NCBI GenBank assembly: GCA_016177705.1
Contig: JACOUT010000003.1
Coordinates: 124,001-188,000, forward strand
Origin: Deltaproteobacteria bacterium
GTDB taxonomy: Bacteria > Myxococcota > UBA727 > VGSZ01
Reading direction: 5' to 3'
DNA: 64,000 nt
Shown here piece after piece: positions 16,900 to 25,570 of this stretch (position 1 is its first letter; the number at the start of each line of letters is the position of its first letter). Both the position numbers and the translations under genes were made by a program. The notes beneath the pieces were generated by a model. That model was not told where the DNA came from, made no database searches, and saw only the letters and a list, made by a program, of their open reading frames with translations.

Positions 16900-18354
16900 C
16901 TACAGCCGCCCGGCGAAGGCGGGCACCTCGCGGTACCAGTCGGCGGCCAGGCGCGGGTTGAAGGTACCGAAGCGCAGCGCCGGGTGGCGGCGGCGCAGCT
17001 CGGCGACGAAGCCCTTGACGCCGAGCACGATGCCGCGCCGCTCGCGCGGCGGCAGCATGGTGCGGAAGTGGCCCGGGTCGACGCACAGGTTCCTGAGCTG
17101 GATCATCTGCAAGGCGCCGTCGTCGACGAGCTTGGAGATGGCGTCGATCTCGGCCATGCGATCGGTCCAACCCGGCCACAGCAGCAGGTTGATGCTGAGG
17201 TGCATGCCCTCGTCCCTGCCGACGTAGAGCGAGCGGATGACGTCGTCGAAGGTAAAGTCGCTCGGTCGGTAGTAGGCGGCCCACAGCTCGCGGTCGAAGG
17301 TGTTGATCGAGACGCGCAAGGCGCCGCAGCCGGCGCGCGCGCACGCGCGGATGGTCTCCGGCCTGCTGCCGTTGGTGTTGAGGTTGATGACGCCGCGCTT
17401 GGTCTGCGCGCGCGCGCGCGCGATGGCCTCGACGATCACGGGCCCGTTCATGGTCGGCTCGCCCTCGCAGCCCTGACCGAAGCTGATCATCGGCTCGGGC
17501 GCGCGCTCGAGGTGGTGCACGATGACGCGCGCGATCTCCTCGACGGTCGGCTGAAAGCCCAGGCGCTTCTGCGGCACCGGCGTCTCCCACGCCGGCTCCT
17601 TCGACAGACAACCGAGGCACGCCGCCGTGCACGCGGGTGCGATCGGCAAGGCGCCCTCCCAACGCTCGTAGAAGATGTTCTGCGCGCAGCAGCACAGGTA
17701 GTCCTTGCCGCAGCGGGCGAGCTGCGCGAGCACGCGGTTGTCGGGGTCGTCGGCGAGGCGCGCCGCGATCTTCTCGTCCAGGTCGGCCCGGTAGAAGAGC
17801 CGCGGCTCCCAGCGCGAGACCTCGTCGGCCAGGAACAGCCCCGCCACCGGCCCCTTCGAGGTCATGCCGGCCGCCGTATAGGCCCACAGCGGCAGGCCGG
17901 GGCGGGCCGCCTCGTCGCCGCCGTCGAGGATGGCCAGCGTGCCCTTCTTGCGCTGCGCCTCCTCCTCGGCGAGCCGGCGCAGCTTGACGTCGGGGTGCGT
18001 GGTGTCCTGGTACTCGGCCGCGGGGTGGAAGGCGCGCACGTAGCCGGGCGGCGGGTGCACCGCCACCGCCCAGGGGGCAAACGGCACGCCGTCGTCGTCG
18101 ACGAAGGAGGTGACGGTCTCGAAGCGCCCGGTGGTGGGGTCGTAGCCGACCGGCCTGGTGCCCGGCATCGCCATCAGCGCCCAGTCCTTGGGGATGGGGA
18201 TGACGTCCTTGTGCGCCGCGCGCACCACGTCGAGGCCGGTGTCGAGCGCCAGCTCGAGCGTGTCGTGCTCGAACACGCGGCCGTCATCGGACGCGACCAA
18301 GAGGCGCGGTCGATCGGCGCGCGCGCCGCCGCGCTTGGAGGAGCCCTTGGCCAT
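16900..18354 (-). CDS. Radical SAM protein with extra N-terminal domain
   Basis: A 484-residue radical SAM enzyme. The cluster motif is ACTAACLGC (CxxxCxxC) at about residue 240, followed by ISFGQGCEGEPT and LNTNGSRPE, typical of AdoMet-binding barrels. A region of about 200 residues precedes the barrel, and close before the cluster motif is an extra Cys group (CGKDYLCCC) that could bind another cluster. The substrate is unknown. The ATG at 18354 is chosen because the upstream extension is non-coding in character; TACCAC ends six bases before it, a possible leaderless promoter. It is divergent from the TSUP permease. Confidence 0.8.
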   Translation of the reverse strand: MAKGSSKRGGARADRPRLLVASDDGRVFEHDTLELALDTGLDVVRAAHKDVIPIPKDWALMAMPGTRPVGYDPTTGRFETVTSFVDDDGVPFAPWAVAVHPPPGYVRAFHPAAEYQDTTHPDVKLRRLAEEEAQRKKGTLAILDGGDEAARPGLPLWAYTAAGMTSKGPVAGLFLADEVSRWEPRLFYRADLDEKIAARLADDPDNRVLAQLARCGKDYLCCCAQNIFYERWEGALPIAPACTAACLGCLSKEPAWETPVPQKRLGFQPTVEEIARVIVHHLERAPEPMISFGQGCEGEPTMNGPVIVEAIARARAQTKRGVINLNTNGSRPETIRACARAGCGALRVSINTFDRELWAAYYRPSDFTFDDVIRSLYVGRDEGMHLSINLLLWPGWTDRMAEIDAISKLVDDGALQMIQLRNLCVDPGHFRTMLPPRERRGIVLGVKGFVAELRRRHPALRFGTFNPRLAADWYREVPAFAGRL

Positions 18355-18360
18355 GGCCTG

Positions 18361-18366
18361 GTGGTA
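18361..18366 (-). promoter_or_regulatory. -10-like hexamer for leaderless radical SAM transcript
   Basis: TGCTACCAC on the minus strand (hexamer TACCAC with an extended TGC) ends six bases before the ATG at 18354. No Shine-Dalgarno site is present. Confidence 0.4.
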
Positions 18367-18420
18367 GCAAGCGCGCGCCACGGGGCAACGAGGGACGTCG
18401 ACTTGCGCCGCGCGCGGCCC

Positions 18421-18426
18421 TATCTG
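18421..18426 (+). promoter_or_regulatory. -10-like hexamer for leaderless TSUP transcript
   Basis: TATCTG ends seven bases before the ATG at 18434. No Shine-Dalgarno site is present between them. Confidence 0.35.
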
Positions 18427-18433
18427 CGCGACC

Positions 18434-19234
18434 ATGGAGCACGCGGCCGTCACGGCCCTCGGCAGCCTCGTGGTCGGCGTGGTCGGCGGCACCTTCGGCG
18501 TCGGCGGCGGCATCTTCCTGGTGCCGTTGCTCGTGTGGACCGGGCTGCGGCCGGTCGAGGCGGTCGGCGTCTCGCTGTTCTGCGTCCTCGGCACCTCCGT
18601 CGGCGCCTCGTCGGTGGCGCTCAAGAACGGCGAGGCCAACCTCGGCCTGTCCTTGCTGCTCGAGCCCTTCCTGCTCGTCGGCGCGGTCGGCGCGGGCGTG
18701 CTGGCGCCGCACCTCGGCGACGCCGCGCTGCTCTACGCGTTCGCCGCGCTGCTCCTGCTGATCGCGGCCACCACGGCGCTCGGCGGGCGCGCCGCCGCCC
18801 CCGTGGCGCCGTCCGGCGGGCCCGGCGTCTTCGACGGCGTCTCGGGCGGCGACGCCTACCGTCCGCAGCGCCTCGCCGCGGTGCCGCCGACCATGCTCGC
18901 CGCCGGTGCCGCTGCCGGGTTGTTCGGCATCGGCGGCGGCGCCGTGGTGGTGCCGCTGCTCGCGCAGGTGGTGCGCCTGCCGATGCGCGCGGCCACCGCG
19001 ACCTCCACCGTGTCCTTGATGGTGACCGCGGGCGCGGCCGGCGCCGTGCACCTGGTTCACGGCACCGTGCCGCTCGGCTCGGTCGCCTGGGCGCTGCTCG
19101 GCGTCATCCCGGGCGGGCTCGTCGGCGCGCGCTTGCAGTCGCGGTTGTCCCATCGGGTGCTGCGCGTGGTGTTCGCGCTGCTGGCACTCGTGGTGGCGAT
19201 CTCGGTGGCGCTGCGCGCGCGGGGGATGTCGTGA
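18434..19234 (+). CDS. TSUP-family (TauE/SafE) permease
   Basis: A 266-residue inner-membrane protein with about eight hydrophobic segments in two homologous halves. Each half carries the glycine motif of the family (FGVGGGIFLVPLL near residue 25 and FGIGGGAVVVPLL near residue 165). TSUP proteins are proposed exporters of sulfite, sulfoacetate or related organosulfur anions; the substrate here is unknown. The stop overlaps the GTG start of the DUF1634 gene (GTGA), so both are made together, a pairing also seen in other genomes. Confidence 0.88.
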   Translation: MEHAAVTALGSLVVGVVGGTFGVGGGIFLVPLLVWTGLRPVEAVGVSLFCVLGTSVGASSVALKNGEANLGLSLLLEPFLLVGAVGAGVLAPHLGDAALLYAFAALLLLIAATTALGGRAAAPVAPSGGPGVFDGVSGGDAYRPQRLAAVPPTMLAAGAAAGLFGIGGGAVVVPLLAQVVRLPMRAATATSTVSLMVTAGAAGAVHLVHGTVPLGSVAWALLGVIPGGLVGARLQSRLSHRVLRVVFALLALVVAISVALRARGMS

Positions 19235-19524
19235 CCGCCGCGGACAAGGCGCCGGCGCGCGATATCACCCGCATCGTGCTCGTCGTGGCCGTGTGCGGCG
19301 GGCTGCTGCTCGTGGTCGGCGCCGCGCTCCGCCTGGTCGGCGACGCCGACCGCGGGCTCCTGTCGCTCGGCGCCGCCGTGTTCCTGGCAACGCCGCTCGC
19401 ACGCAACGCCGCCGTGCTCGCGCGCGAACGGCGACGGCCGCTTTTGCTGCTCGCCCTCGTCGGCGCCGCGGCGCTGCTCGCGGTCTACGGCTGGGCGGCC
19501 TGGCGGCTGCTCGGCGCCGCCTGA
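19231..19524 (+). CDS. DUF1634 membrane protein
   Basis: A 97-residue protein with three hydrophobic segments (about 13-33, 40-56 and 72-92), matching the size and topology of DUF1634. It starts with GTG at 19231 and overlaps the TSUP stop by 4 nt. DUF1634 genes are typically found beside TSUP permeases, so it is probably an accessory subunit; this is inference from context. Confidence 0.75.
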   Translation: MTAADKAPARDITRIVLVVAVCGGLLLVVGAALRLVGDADRGLLSLGAAVFLATPLARNAAVLARERRRPLLLLALVGAAALLAVYGWAAWRLLGAA

Positions 19525-19531
19525 CGGCGAA

Positions 19532-19567
19532 CGGGGCCGGCCCTGAAGAGCTCAGGTGCCGGCCCCG
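19532..19567. terminator. Strong hairpin between convergent genes
   Basis: A 15-bp GC-rich stem with one bulged T (arms 19532-19546 and 19552-19567, loop AGAGC). It lies between the end of the DUF1634 gene and the convergent lipoprotein gene. No T-run follows, so termination may be weak or the hairpin may protect mRNA ends. Confidence 0.6.
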
Positions 19568-19592
19568 CGTCGTCACCGCCAACGCCTCGCGC

Positions 19593-20282
19593 CTACGGGC
19601 ACTGCCCGGGCGGGTTGTCGCAGGTGAAGAAGGGGTCGAGCGGCGAGCTGGCGCAAGCCACCTCGTCACCGTCCGAGGCGCCGTCGCCGTCGGTGTCGGC
19701 GTTGTTCGGGTCGGTGCCGCGCGCCGCCTCGTCGGCGTCCGCGAAGCCGTCGCCGTCGCTGTCGGTCTCGGGGCAGGTGAGGAAGGGGTCGAGCGGCGAA
19801 GAGCCGCAGTCCGCCTCGGCGCCGTCGCTGTCGCCGTCACCGTCGGTGTCCGGGTTGGTCGGGTCGGTGCCGCGCACCTCTTCGTCGGCGTCGCTCCGGC
19901 CGTCGCCGTCCGTGTCGACGGGCTCACCCTCGCCCTCGCCCTCGGCGGGCTCGCCCTCGCCCTCGGCCGGGTCGCCCTCGCCTTCGCCCTCGGCCGGCAC
20001 GTCGTCGCCGTCGTTGGGGTCGGTGCCCTGGTCGCACTCGTCGCCGTTATCCACGCCGTCGAGGTCGTTGTCCTCGTCGCCGTCGAGCACGCCGTCGTCG
20101 TCGGTGTCGGGGTCTTCGTCGTCGGAGCCGCAGCGGGCCTCGTCGCAGATGGACAGGCCGTCATCGTCCCAGTCCTCGTCGCAGCCGGGGCCGTCGTTGT
20201 AGTAGCGGCAGCCGGCGGTGAGCAGCGTCGGCGCAGCAATTAGGGCGAGTAGCAGGGTGTTCCAAGGCAAGCGCTGGGTCAT
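19593..20282 (-). CDS. Lipoprotein with thrombospondin-type-3-like Ca-binding repeats and EG linker
   Basis: A 229-residue exported protein. The signal peptide ends in TAGC (C25 lipidated). The mature part is dominated by Asp-rich repeats such as [12 protein letters not shown] and [12 protein letters not shown], the calcium-binding pattern of thrombospondin type 3 repeats, interrupted by an EGEGEG linker at about residues 98-122. Cys pairs ([10 protein letters not shown] and [10 protein letters not shown]) sit near the end. The long upstream frame is rejected because AGGAG lies 8 nt before the ATG at 20282. Probably a rigid surface spacer or adhesin. Confidence 0.8.
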   Translation of the reverse strand: MTQRLPWNTLLLALIAAPTLLTAGCRYYNDGPGCDEDWDDDGLSICDEARCGSDDEDPDTDDDGVLDGDEDNDLDGVDNGDECDQGTDPNDGDDVPAEGEGEGDPAEGEGEPAEGEGEGEPVDTDGDGRSDADEEVRGTDPTNPDTDGDGDSDGAEADCGSSPLDPFLTCPETDSDGDGFADADEAARGTDPNNADTDGDGASDGDEVACASSPLDPFFTCDNPPGQCP

Positions 20283-20376
20283 GGAGGGTCTCCTCTTCTG
20301 ACCATGCTTGGCGGCGAGGGCTGCGATCCGTGGCGCGCGGCGCCGGATCTGTGACCCGCGCACGACGTGGCGCGCC

Positions 20377-21189
20377 CTAGCGGGGCGCCTCGACAGCCTG
20401 CGACACGGCGGTCGCGAACAGGCTCTGCGGCCAGCGCGCCAGGAAGCGCCGCGCCTTCACCTGCGCCTCGTCGTTTCGCTCGAGCTTGGCGAGCGCCAGC
20501 ACCGTCAGCGCCTCCCGCTCCTCGACGAGCTGTCCGTCGGGGAAGCTCGCGCGGTGCGCCTCGAGCGCGATCAGCGCCGCGCTGCCGTCGCCGCGCGCCA
20601 CCGCGCCGCGCGCCTCGTCGAGCAGGCCGCGCTCGGCGGCCAGGCGCGCGGCGCGCTCGGCAGGTGTGGGCTCGACGGCAGCAGCAGGTGCCTGCTCGAA
20701 CGCCACGGGGGCGAGCTCCGCGGGCGCCGGCCGATCGGGCGCCACCTTCGATGCGGGCACCGGGCGTGCACCGAGCAGCGAGGGATCGAAGCCCGCGGGC
20801 ACCTCGTTATCGACGGTCAGCTCGCGCGTCGGCGCTTGGTCGTCGTCCTGAGCCAGGTAGACGCCGGTGGCGGTGGTGCCGGCCATGGTGACCGCGAGCG
20901 CGATGGCCAGCCCCTTGCCGAGCGCGCCACTGGCCGCGGCGCCGCCGGCGACCGCGCCACCGGCGGCGGCGCCACCGACCGCCTTGAGCGCAGCAGCGCC
21001 GCTCGCGCCGGAGCCAGCAGCCGCGCCCGCGCCGTCGAGCGGCGAGCCGCTCGGCGGCAAGAGGCCGACACCGATCGACGCCGCCAGCGCATGGTGCACG
21101 CGCGCCTTGGCGGCCGGGGCCGGCGCCTCGCGCCCGCGCTCGGCCTCGAACAGCGCCTGGAGGTCGCTCGGCAGATCGTCGTCGATCAC
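20377..21189 (-). CDS. Membrane partner of ECF sigma factor (putative anti-sigma-like)
   Basis: A 270-residue protein starting at GTG 21189, with the perfect ribosome site AAAGGAGGTG before it. The cytoplasmic N-terminal part is Ala/Gly-rich, a hydrophobic segment ([21 protein letters not shown]) lies near residue 100, and the C-terminal 80 residues look like a TPR-type helical repeat ([20 protein letters not shown]). The GTGA overlap with the sigma gene suggests it controls that factor. No HxxxCxxC zinc anti-sigma motif is visible, so it is not a classical ZAS protein. Confidence 0.7.
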   Translation of the reverse strand: MIDDDLPSDLQALFEAERGREAPAPAAKARVHHALAASIGVGLLPPSGSPLDGAGAAAGSGASGAAALKAVGGAAAGGAVAGGAAASGALGKGLAIALAVTMAGTTATGVYLAQDDDQAPTRELTVDNEVPAGFDPSLLGARPVPASKVAPDRPAPAELAPVAFEQAPAAAVEPTPAERAARLAAERGLLDEARGAVARGDGSAALIALEAHRASFPDGQLVEEREALTVLALAKLERNDEAQVKARRFLARWPQSLFATAVSQAVEAPR

Positions 21190-21818
21190 GAGGCACCTCC
21201 TTTCAGCGCGGCCACCGCGGCGGCGAACTGCTGGCGCGCCGTGCGCAGCCGAGCGTAGAGCGTGTTGAGGTTCTCCTCGAGCGCCGCCGCGATCTCGGGC
21301 ATCGAGTGGCCCTCGATGTCGTGCAGCACCAAGACGGTGCGCCGCTCGAAGTCGAGGCGCTCGAGGCCCTGCAAGACCAGCGTGCGGCGCCGCTTGGCGT
21401 CGATGGCGACCTCGGCCGAGGGCGCCAGGTCGGGGGCGCGCTCGTCGACCGTGTCCGACACCACCTCGCGACGATGCTGGGCGCGCCGGCGGAACTCGGA
21501 GGCGACGCGCGCCGCAATGCCGGCGAGCCAGGGCTTGATGGGACGGGTGGTGTCGAAGTCGGACAGCCGCCGGTGCACCACCAGGAAGACGTCGTGGGTT
21601 GCGTCCTCCAGGTCGCGCTCCCACACGCCGAGGCGCTTGAGGGTGTTCCAGACGGTGCCGAAGTGGGCCTCATAGATCTCCGGCAGCGCCGGCGGCGGGG
21701 GCCGCGGCCCTCCGGTCGGCGCTGTGGTCGGCGCGGTGGCTCGAGCCACGGGTGCGGGCGATGCCTGCACACCCGTTGCTTGGCGGCCCAACGCCGGATC
21801 CGTGTCCGAGCTGCCCAT
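21186..21818 (-). CDS. ECF-type RNA polymerase sigma factor
   Basis: A 210-residue group 4 sigma factor. Region 2 reads LPEIYEAHFGTVWNTLKRLG through DATHDVFLVVHRRL, and region 4 reads LDFERRTVLVLHDIEGHSMPEIAAALEENLNTLYARLRTAR. The N-terminal 40 residues are not conserved. The ATG at 21818 is preferred; a GTG at 21869 would add 17 residues with poor codon character. It overlaps the next gene by 4 nt. As in many myxobacterial pairs, the downstream protein is its probable regulator. Confidence 0.88.
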   Translation of the reverse strand: MGSSDTDPALGRQATGVQASPAPVARATAPTTAPTGGPRPPPPALPEIYEAHFGTVWNTLKRLGVWERDLEDATHDVFLVVHRRLSDFDTTRPIKPWLAGIAARVASEFRRRAQHRREVVSDTVDERAPDLAPSAEVAIDAKRRRTLVLQGLERLDFERRTVLVLHDIEGHSMPEIAAALEENLNTLYARLRTARQQFAAAVAALKGGAS

Positions 21819-21959
21819 GACGAAAGCCTCGGCGCAAAGACGCCCCGCGTCGAGCGGAGCTTCACCCACCCCGCGTGGTGGTAGCCGGTGTGCTGCACGT
21901 CCGCCAGGGAACCGACGTCACGGCAGCAGGACGCGCTATCGTGGCGCCGAGGTCGAGCC

Positions 21960-22598
21960 GTGCGCATCCAGTCGAACCCCTATTCAGCGCACCGGGCGGG
22001 CATGAGCGCGCTCTGGCACGACGCCGACTACCTGCCGGAGCAGCGCTTCGAGACGCCGATCGTCCGCAAGACGCTCGACGACCTGCCGCTGCCGGGCGAG
22101 CACCATCAACTCCCCGACGGCGTCACCGATCCGTTCGCGCGCATGGAGGCAGTGTTCGACGTCGCCGCCGAGCAGATGGAGCGGGGCGTGCGTGGCGCCG
22201 CCTTCCTGCACGGCAAGCCGCCCGCCGCCGGGCTCGACCCGGCCCAGCACGCGACCAGGATGGAGCGCCAGCAAGAGCGCGACGTCGCGCGCGCCGCCAA
22301 CGCCGTCGCCAAGGCCAAGGGCAGCGCGAAGACCGCTGCCGACGCCGACGCCGACGGCGCCACCACGCCGTCGGGCCCGCTCGACGAGGTGATCGGCATC
22401 GCCGCCACCTTCCTGCCGACGGCGGGCGCGCACGCCGCGCAGCACGTCGTGCAAGGGCCGCTGCCCGCGCTCGCCTCGCAGGTGGTGCAGACGGCCGGCG
22501 CCGTCATCACCAGCGGGCAGATCGCGGCCACCGGCGTCGCCGAGGGTCTGAAGGACGACGCGCCGGTGGTGGTGCGCCGCGGCCTGCGCAAGTCGTAG
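21960..22598 (+). CDS. Hypothetical protein
   Basis: About 212 residues from the GTG at 21960; an alternative ATG is at 22002. I recognise no family. The N-terminus is polar (RIQSNPYSAHRAG), the middle is Ala/Lys-rich and may form a helix (about 95-125), and the C-terminal 70 residues are Ala/Gly/Val-rich amphipathic helix (GPLDEVIGIAATFLPTAGAH). No signal peptide. It is divergent from the sigma factor and convergent with the next gene. Confidence 0.6.
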   Translation: MRIQSNPYSAHRAGMSALWHDADYLPEQRFETPIVRKTLDDLPLPGEHHQLPDGVTDPFARMEAVFDVAAEQMERGVRGAAFLHGKPPAAGLDPAQHATRMERQQERDVARAANAVAKAKGSAKTAADADADGATTPSGPLDEVIGIAATFLPTAGAHAAQHVVQGPLPALASQVVQTAGAVITSGQIAATGVAEGLKDDAPVVVRRGLRKS

Positions 22599-22617
22599 CA
22601 CACCGATCAGGTTGGCC

Positions 22618-23274
22618 TCACGCGGTGGCCGCGTAGACCTCGCCGAGCAGGTGGCGTGCCTTGGCCGCGTCGAGCCAGCGCGCCCGCTTGGTACGCACCG
22701 CGCGCCGCTTGATGCGCCGCCACGCCTCGCCGCCCGCGGGCGCCAGCAACAGCAGACGCTGCTTGACGCGCTCGAGCTCGAGGCGCAGCGCCTGGCTCTT
22801 CACCACCGCCTCGTCCTTCTTCGACTGTGCCTCGGCGCAGACGATCAGGTACGAGTCGACCGCCGCGTCATAGCGCCCGAGCGCGGCGCCGAGCTCCTCG
22901 CGCGCGGCGGCGAGCCGCTCGTCGGCGTGCGCAGCCAGGTGGCGGAAGCGGAAGCGCGCACGCTCGACCACGTCGAGGTGGCCGCCGGGCGACAGGCGCG
23001 AGGCGCGCTCGGGCGACAGGTGCGCCTCGAGGCGCATGGTCAGGTCGCCATAGAGCGCGCCGAGCGCCTCGTGCGCCACCGCGCGCGAGTTGCGCGCCGG
23101 CTCGACGTCGTCGAGCACCTCGACGGCGCGTTCGAGATCGGTGGCCAGCTCGCGCCCACGCGCGCGCAAGCGGCTCGCGAGCTCGGTCTCCTCGAGATCT
23201 TCGGCCTCGTCGGCGAGCACCTCGGCGTGGCGGACGGCGGAAGCGACGTGACGAAGTGACTGCAACATGGACAT
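22618..23274 (-). CDS. Hypothetical coiled-coil protein
   Basis: A 218-residue, almost entirely helical protein rich in Glu, Arg and Ala, with heptad-like spacing over most of its length and a basic C-terminus (RRIKRRAVRTKRARWL). No known domain, signal peptide or membrane segment is recognised. The ATG at 23274 is preceded by CGGAGAG; a second Met is six bases inside. Confidence 0.6.
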   Translation of the reverse strand: MSMLQSLRHVASAVRHAEVLADEAEDLEETELASRLRARGRELATDLERAVEVLDDVEPARNSRAVAHEALGALYGDLTMRLEAHLSPERASRLSPGGHLDVVERARFRFRHLAAHADERLAAAREELGAALGRYDAAVDSYLIVCAEAQSKKDEAVVKSQALRLELERVKQRLLLLAPAGGEAWRRIKRRAVRTKRARWLDAAKARHLLGEVYAATA

Positions 23275-23779
23275 GGCGTGCTCTCCGGTTCGGTCCTTCC
23301 CCGACGTTTGTTGATCCACCTCACGTGCCAGCGATCGATCGCGGCGGGACGCGGCGCTCGTGTAACCGCGGATGATTCGAGGCGTGGGTCGTTCCTCTGG
23401 CGGAACGTGCTCGGAAGTTGCCTGGCTTGGACGCAGCGTTTTGATCCTGCAGATCCGCTTCAGGGTTGCCGTCGACGGGTCCTGCCGACCGGCGCCGTTT
23501 CTTGCGCGCGCGGCAAGGCCCGCGCGCTCCAGAAACGCCACCGGTCGTCACCCGCCGGCGGAGGTGTTGCAGATCCGCAGGGCGGTGTTGGCGAACGGGT
23601 TCGGTGTCGGCTGCTTCGCCGTCGCCTGCCGCTCGAGCCGACTACGATGAGCCCGTTGCGCCTTGATGCAGGCGCGACCTTGGCCTCGACGCTACGGTGC
23701 CATTGCGGACGCGCACTTCGATGCGGCGTGGTGACCGAACCCGAGGCATGCCGAAGGGCGGGGGGAGAAGGGAGGGGCG
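23275..23779. other. Intergenic region without a recognised gene
   Basis: These 505 bases lie between divergent genes. Long open frames exist but have no family features and atypical codons. One imperfect hairpin is visible at 23497-23536 (arms GTTTCT/AGAAAC enclosing GCGCGCG/CGCGCGC). Ribosome site GGGAGG closes the region just before the dioxygenase start. A decayed gene cannot be excluded. Confidence 0.4.
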
Positions 23780-24601
23780 ATGAGCGACGTCGACCGGAGC
23801 ACCGCCCGAGCGACGCGCATGCCGGTGCTGTTCGTCGGCCATGGCTCGCCCATGAATGCCATCGAGGACAACGCGTGGTCGCGGGCGCAGCGCGCGCTTG
23901 GCGCCGCGCTGGCCGCGAGCGTGGGCAGGCCGCGCGCGGTGCTCGCCATCTCGGCGCACTGGTACACCCGCGGCACCTGGCTCACCGGCGACCAGCACCC
24001 GCACACCATCCACGACTTCGGCGGCTTCCCCGACGCGCTCTACCGTGTCGAGTATCCGGCACCCGGAGATGCTGCGCTCGCGCTGCAGGTCGCGCGCATG
24101 CTCGGGCGCGACGAGCATGCGCTGCGCACCGACTGGGGGCTCGACCACGGCACGTGGTCCGTGCTCACGCACCTGCTGCCCGAGGCCGACGTGCCGGTAG
24201 TGCAGCTCTCGGTCGACGGGACGTTGAGCGGGTCCGAGCACCTCGCGCTCGGGAGCAAGCTCGCGCCGCTGCGCGACCAGGGCGTGCTCATCCTCGGCAG
24301 CGGCAACGTCACGCACAACCTGCCGGATGCGTTTCAGAGGATGCGCAGCGGCGACACCTCTCGCGCCGCCTGGGCCGAGCGCTTCGATGACGAGGTGGCG
24401 GGCGCCATCGAGCAGCACGATGGTGCGTTCCTGGCGCGTGCACACGAGACGGAGCTCGGCAACATGGCGCACCCCACGCCCGATCATTGGCTGCCGCTCG
24501 TGTACGCGTTCGGCGCGTCGAGCGGCGACGATGCGGTCACGTTCCCGGTGGAGGGGTTCGAGCTCGGGGCGCTGTCGATGCGGGCCGTGCGCTGGGGGTG
24601 A
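23780..24601 (+). CDS. ygiD: 4,5-DOPA-dioxygenase-like extradiol enzyme (YgiD/LigB family)
   Basis: A 273-residue class III extradiol dioxygenase of the DODA/YgiD group, which cleaves catechol-type rings such as DOPA. Metal-site histidines are visible in VGHGSPM, ISAHWYT and LDHGTW, with further family motifs GSGNVTHNL and HPTPDHWLPLVYAFGA. A strong ribosome site (GGGAGGGG) precedes the ATG. No signal peptide. It is isolated, with no pigment or betalain genes nearby, so the physiological substrate is unclear. Confidence 0.88.
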   Translation: MSDVDRSTARATRMPVLFVGHGSPMNAIEDNAWSRAQRALGAALAASVGRPRAVLAISAHWYTRGTWLTGDQHPHTIHDFGGFPDALYRVEYPAPGDAALALQVARMLGRDEHALRTDWGLDHGTWSVLTHLLPEADVPVVQLSVDGTLSGSEHLALGSKLAPLRDQGVLILGSGNVTHNLPDAFQRMRSGDTSRAAWAERFDDEVAGAIEQHDGAFLARAHETELGNMAHPTPDHWLPLVYAFGASSGDDAVTFPVEGFELGALSMRAVRWG

Positions 24602-24608
24602 GCGGCCC

Positions 24609-25277
24609 TCAAGGGTTGGAGTTGGCGTTCTGACCGGACGCGTCAACGATGCGGTACGCGAAGGCCTCCGCCTGGGCGATCGCACGCTGCACGGGGATTG
24701 TCGGCGAGAACACGCGCATGAAGAGGCACTCCGGATCGAAGGTCCGGCCGAACGCGCGGTGGCAGAAGCTGTCGACATACTCCTCGCCCGACAACTCCCG
24801 CGACTGGAAGGACACCCGGTTCGTGGTGGCATCGCAGGTCCATTCCACGTCGACGAAGGCGAGCGTCGTTGTGTGCGCCGAGGTGAATGCGGGCGACCTC
24901 GTCGCGAGGTCGAGGATCGAGTCGAGCTCCGCTCTTGCCTGCGGGATCGACAGCGTCATCGACGGGCGAAGCGCGTGGGAGGCGATCATCGCGTGCGCGA
25001 CCGGATCGTCGACTCGACGGTCCCAGGACGCGGCGAGCGTCCGTTCCTCGCCGCCGAAGCACCCGCGATACCCCGAGGTGACCTTGACGTTCACCGCCTG
25101 AGCGTCGCCGATGCAGTCAAAGACCTCGACTGAGCGACCGCGCCGGGCGAGCACGGACACGGCGACCACCGTCGCGATCACGACGACGATCAGGCCCGTA
25201 CCGAGCGTGCGGCGCACCACGTGAAGACCTCGGTGACGGGAACGTGCGGCGCCGCGCGCGCGTTCCGCATGAGACAT
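24609..25277 (-). CDS. Hypothetical single-pass membrane protein
   Basis: A 222-residue protein with a basic N-terminus and one membrane segment (about 28-45, TGLIVVVIATVVAVSVLA), followed by an extracytoplasmic domain with four to five cysteines (FDCIGDAQ, GCFGGE, WTCD, FCHR, ECLF) that may form disulfides. The rest includes IDD-free alpha/beta sequence without known motifs. Codon choice is less GC-biased than in neighbouring genes. Function not recognised. It is convergent with the dioxygenase gene. Confidence 0.6.
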   Translation of the reverse strand: MSHAERARGAARSRHRGLHVVRRTLGTGLIVVVIATVVAVSVLARRGRSVEVFDCIGDAQAVNVKVTSGYRGCFGGEERTLAASWDRRVDDPVAHAMIASHALRPSMTLSIPQARAELDSILDLATRSPAFTSAHTTTLAFVDVEWTCDATTNRVSFQSRELSGEEYVDSFCHRAFGRTFDPECLFMRVFSPTIPVQRAIAQAEAFAYRIVDASGQNANSNP

Positions 25278-25570
25278 GCGCACCCGGATCAAGTGCCGCC
25301 TGCCTACCGATCCGCGCAGCGCCGGGGGCGCCGGGTCTCGCCAGGGGCGGCGCTGCGAGGACCAGCTGACCGCTCCAACGCCCACCGCCCCAGCCGATTC
25401 GCAACGAAGAGGGTCCGACCAAGCACGAACGCGACAATCCCCGCCCGATCGCGCAAGCCGCCCCACCGTCACCAGGGCTGCGAATCGGCGAGCGACCCGG
25501 CATCACCGCCAAGGGTCCGAGCAACAGCCGACCCGGCGAGGCCCGGCGCCCCCGGCGCCCCACGAGCCCA

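Noticed and set aside
19593..20282. Possible collagen-like or silk-like protein because of Gly/Asp repeats
   Set aside because: The repeats are DxDGDG-type calcium motifs with thrombospondin type 3 spacing, not Gly-X-Y.
21819..21869. GTG start for the sigma factor 17 codons upstream
   Set aside because: Third codon positions in the extension are poor in G/C, unlike coding sequence here, although a TACCAC hexamer lies upstream.
23497..23536. Intergenic hairpin as a terminator
   Set aside because: Arms are interrupted, no T-run follows, and it lies between divergent genes where none is needed.
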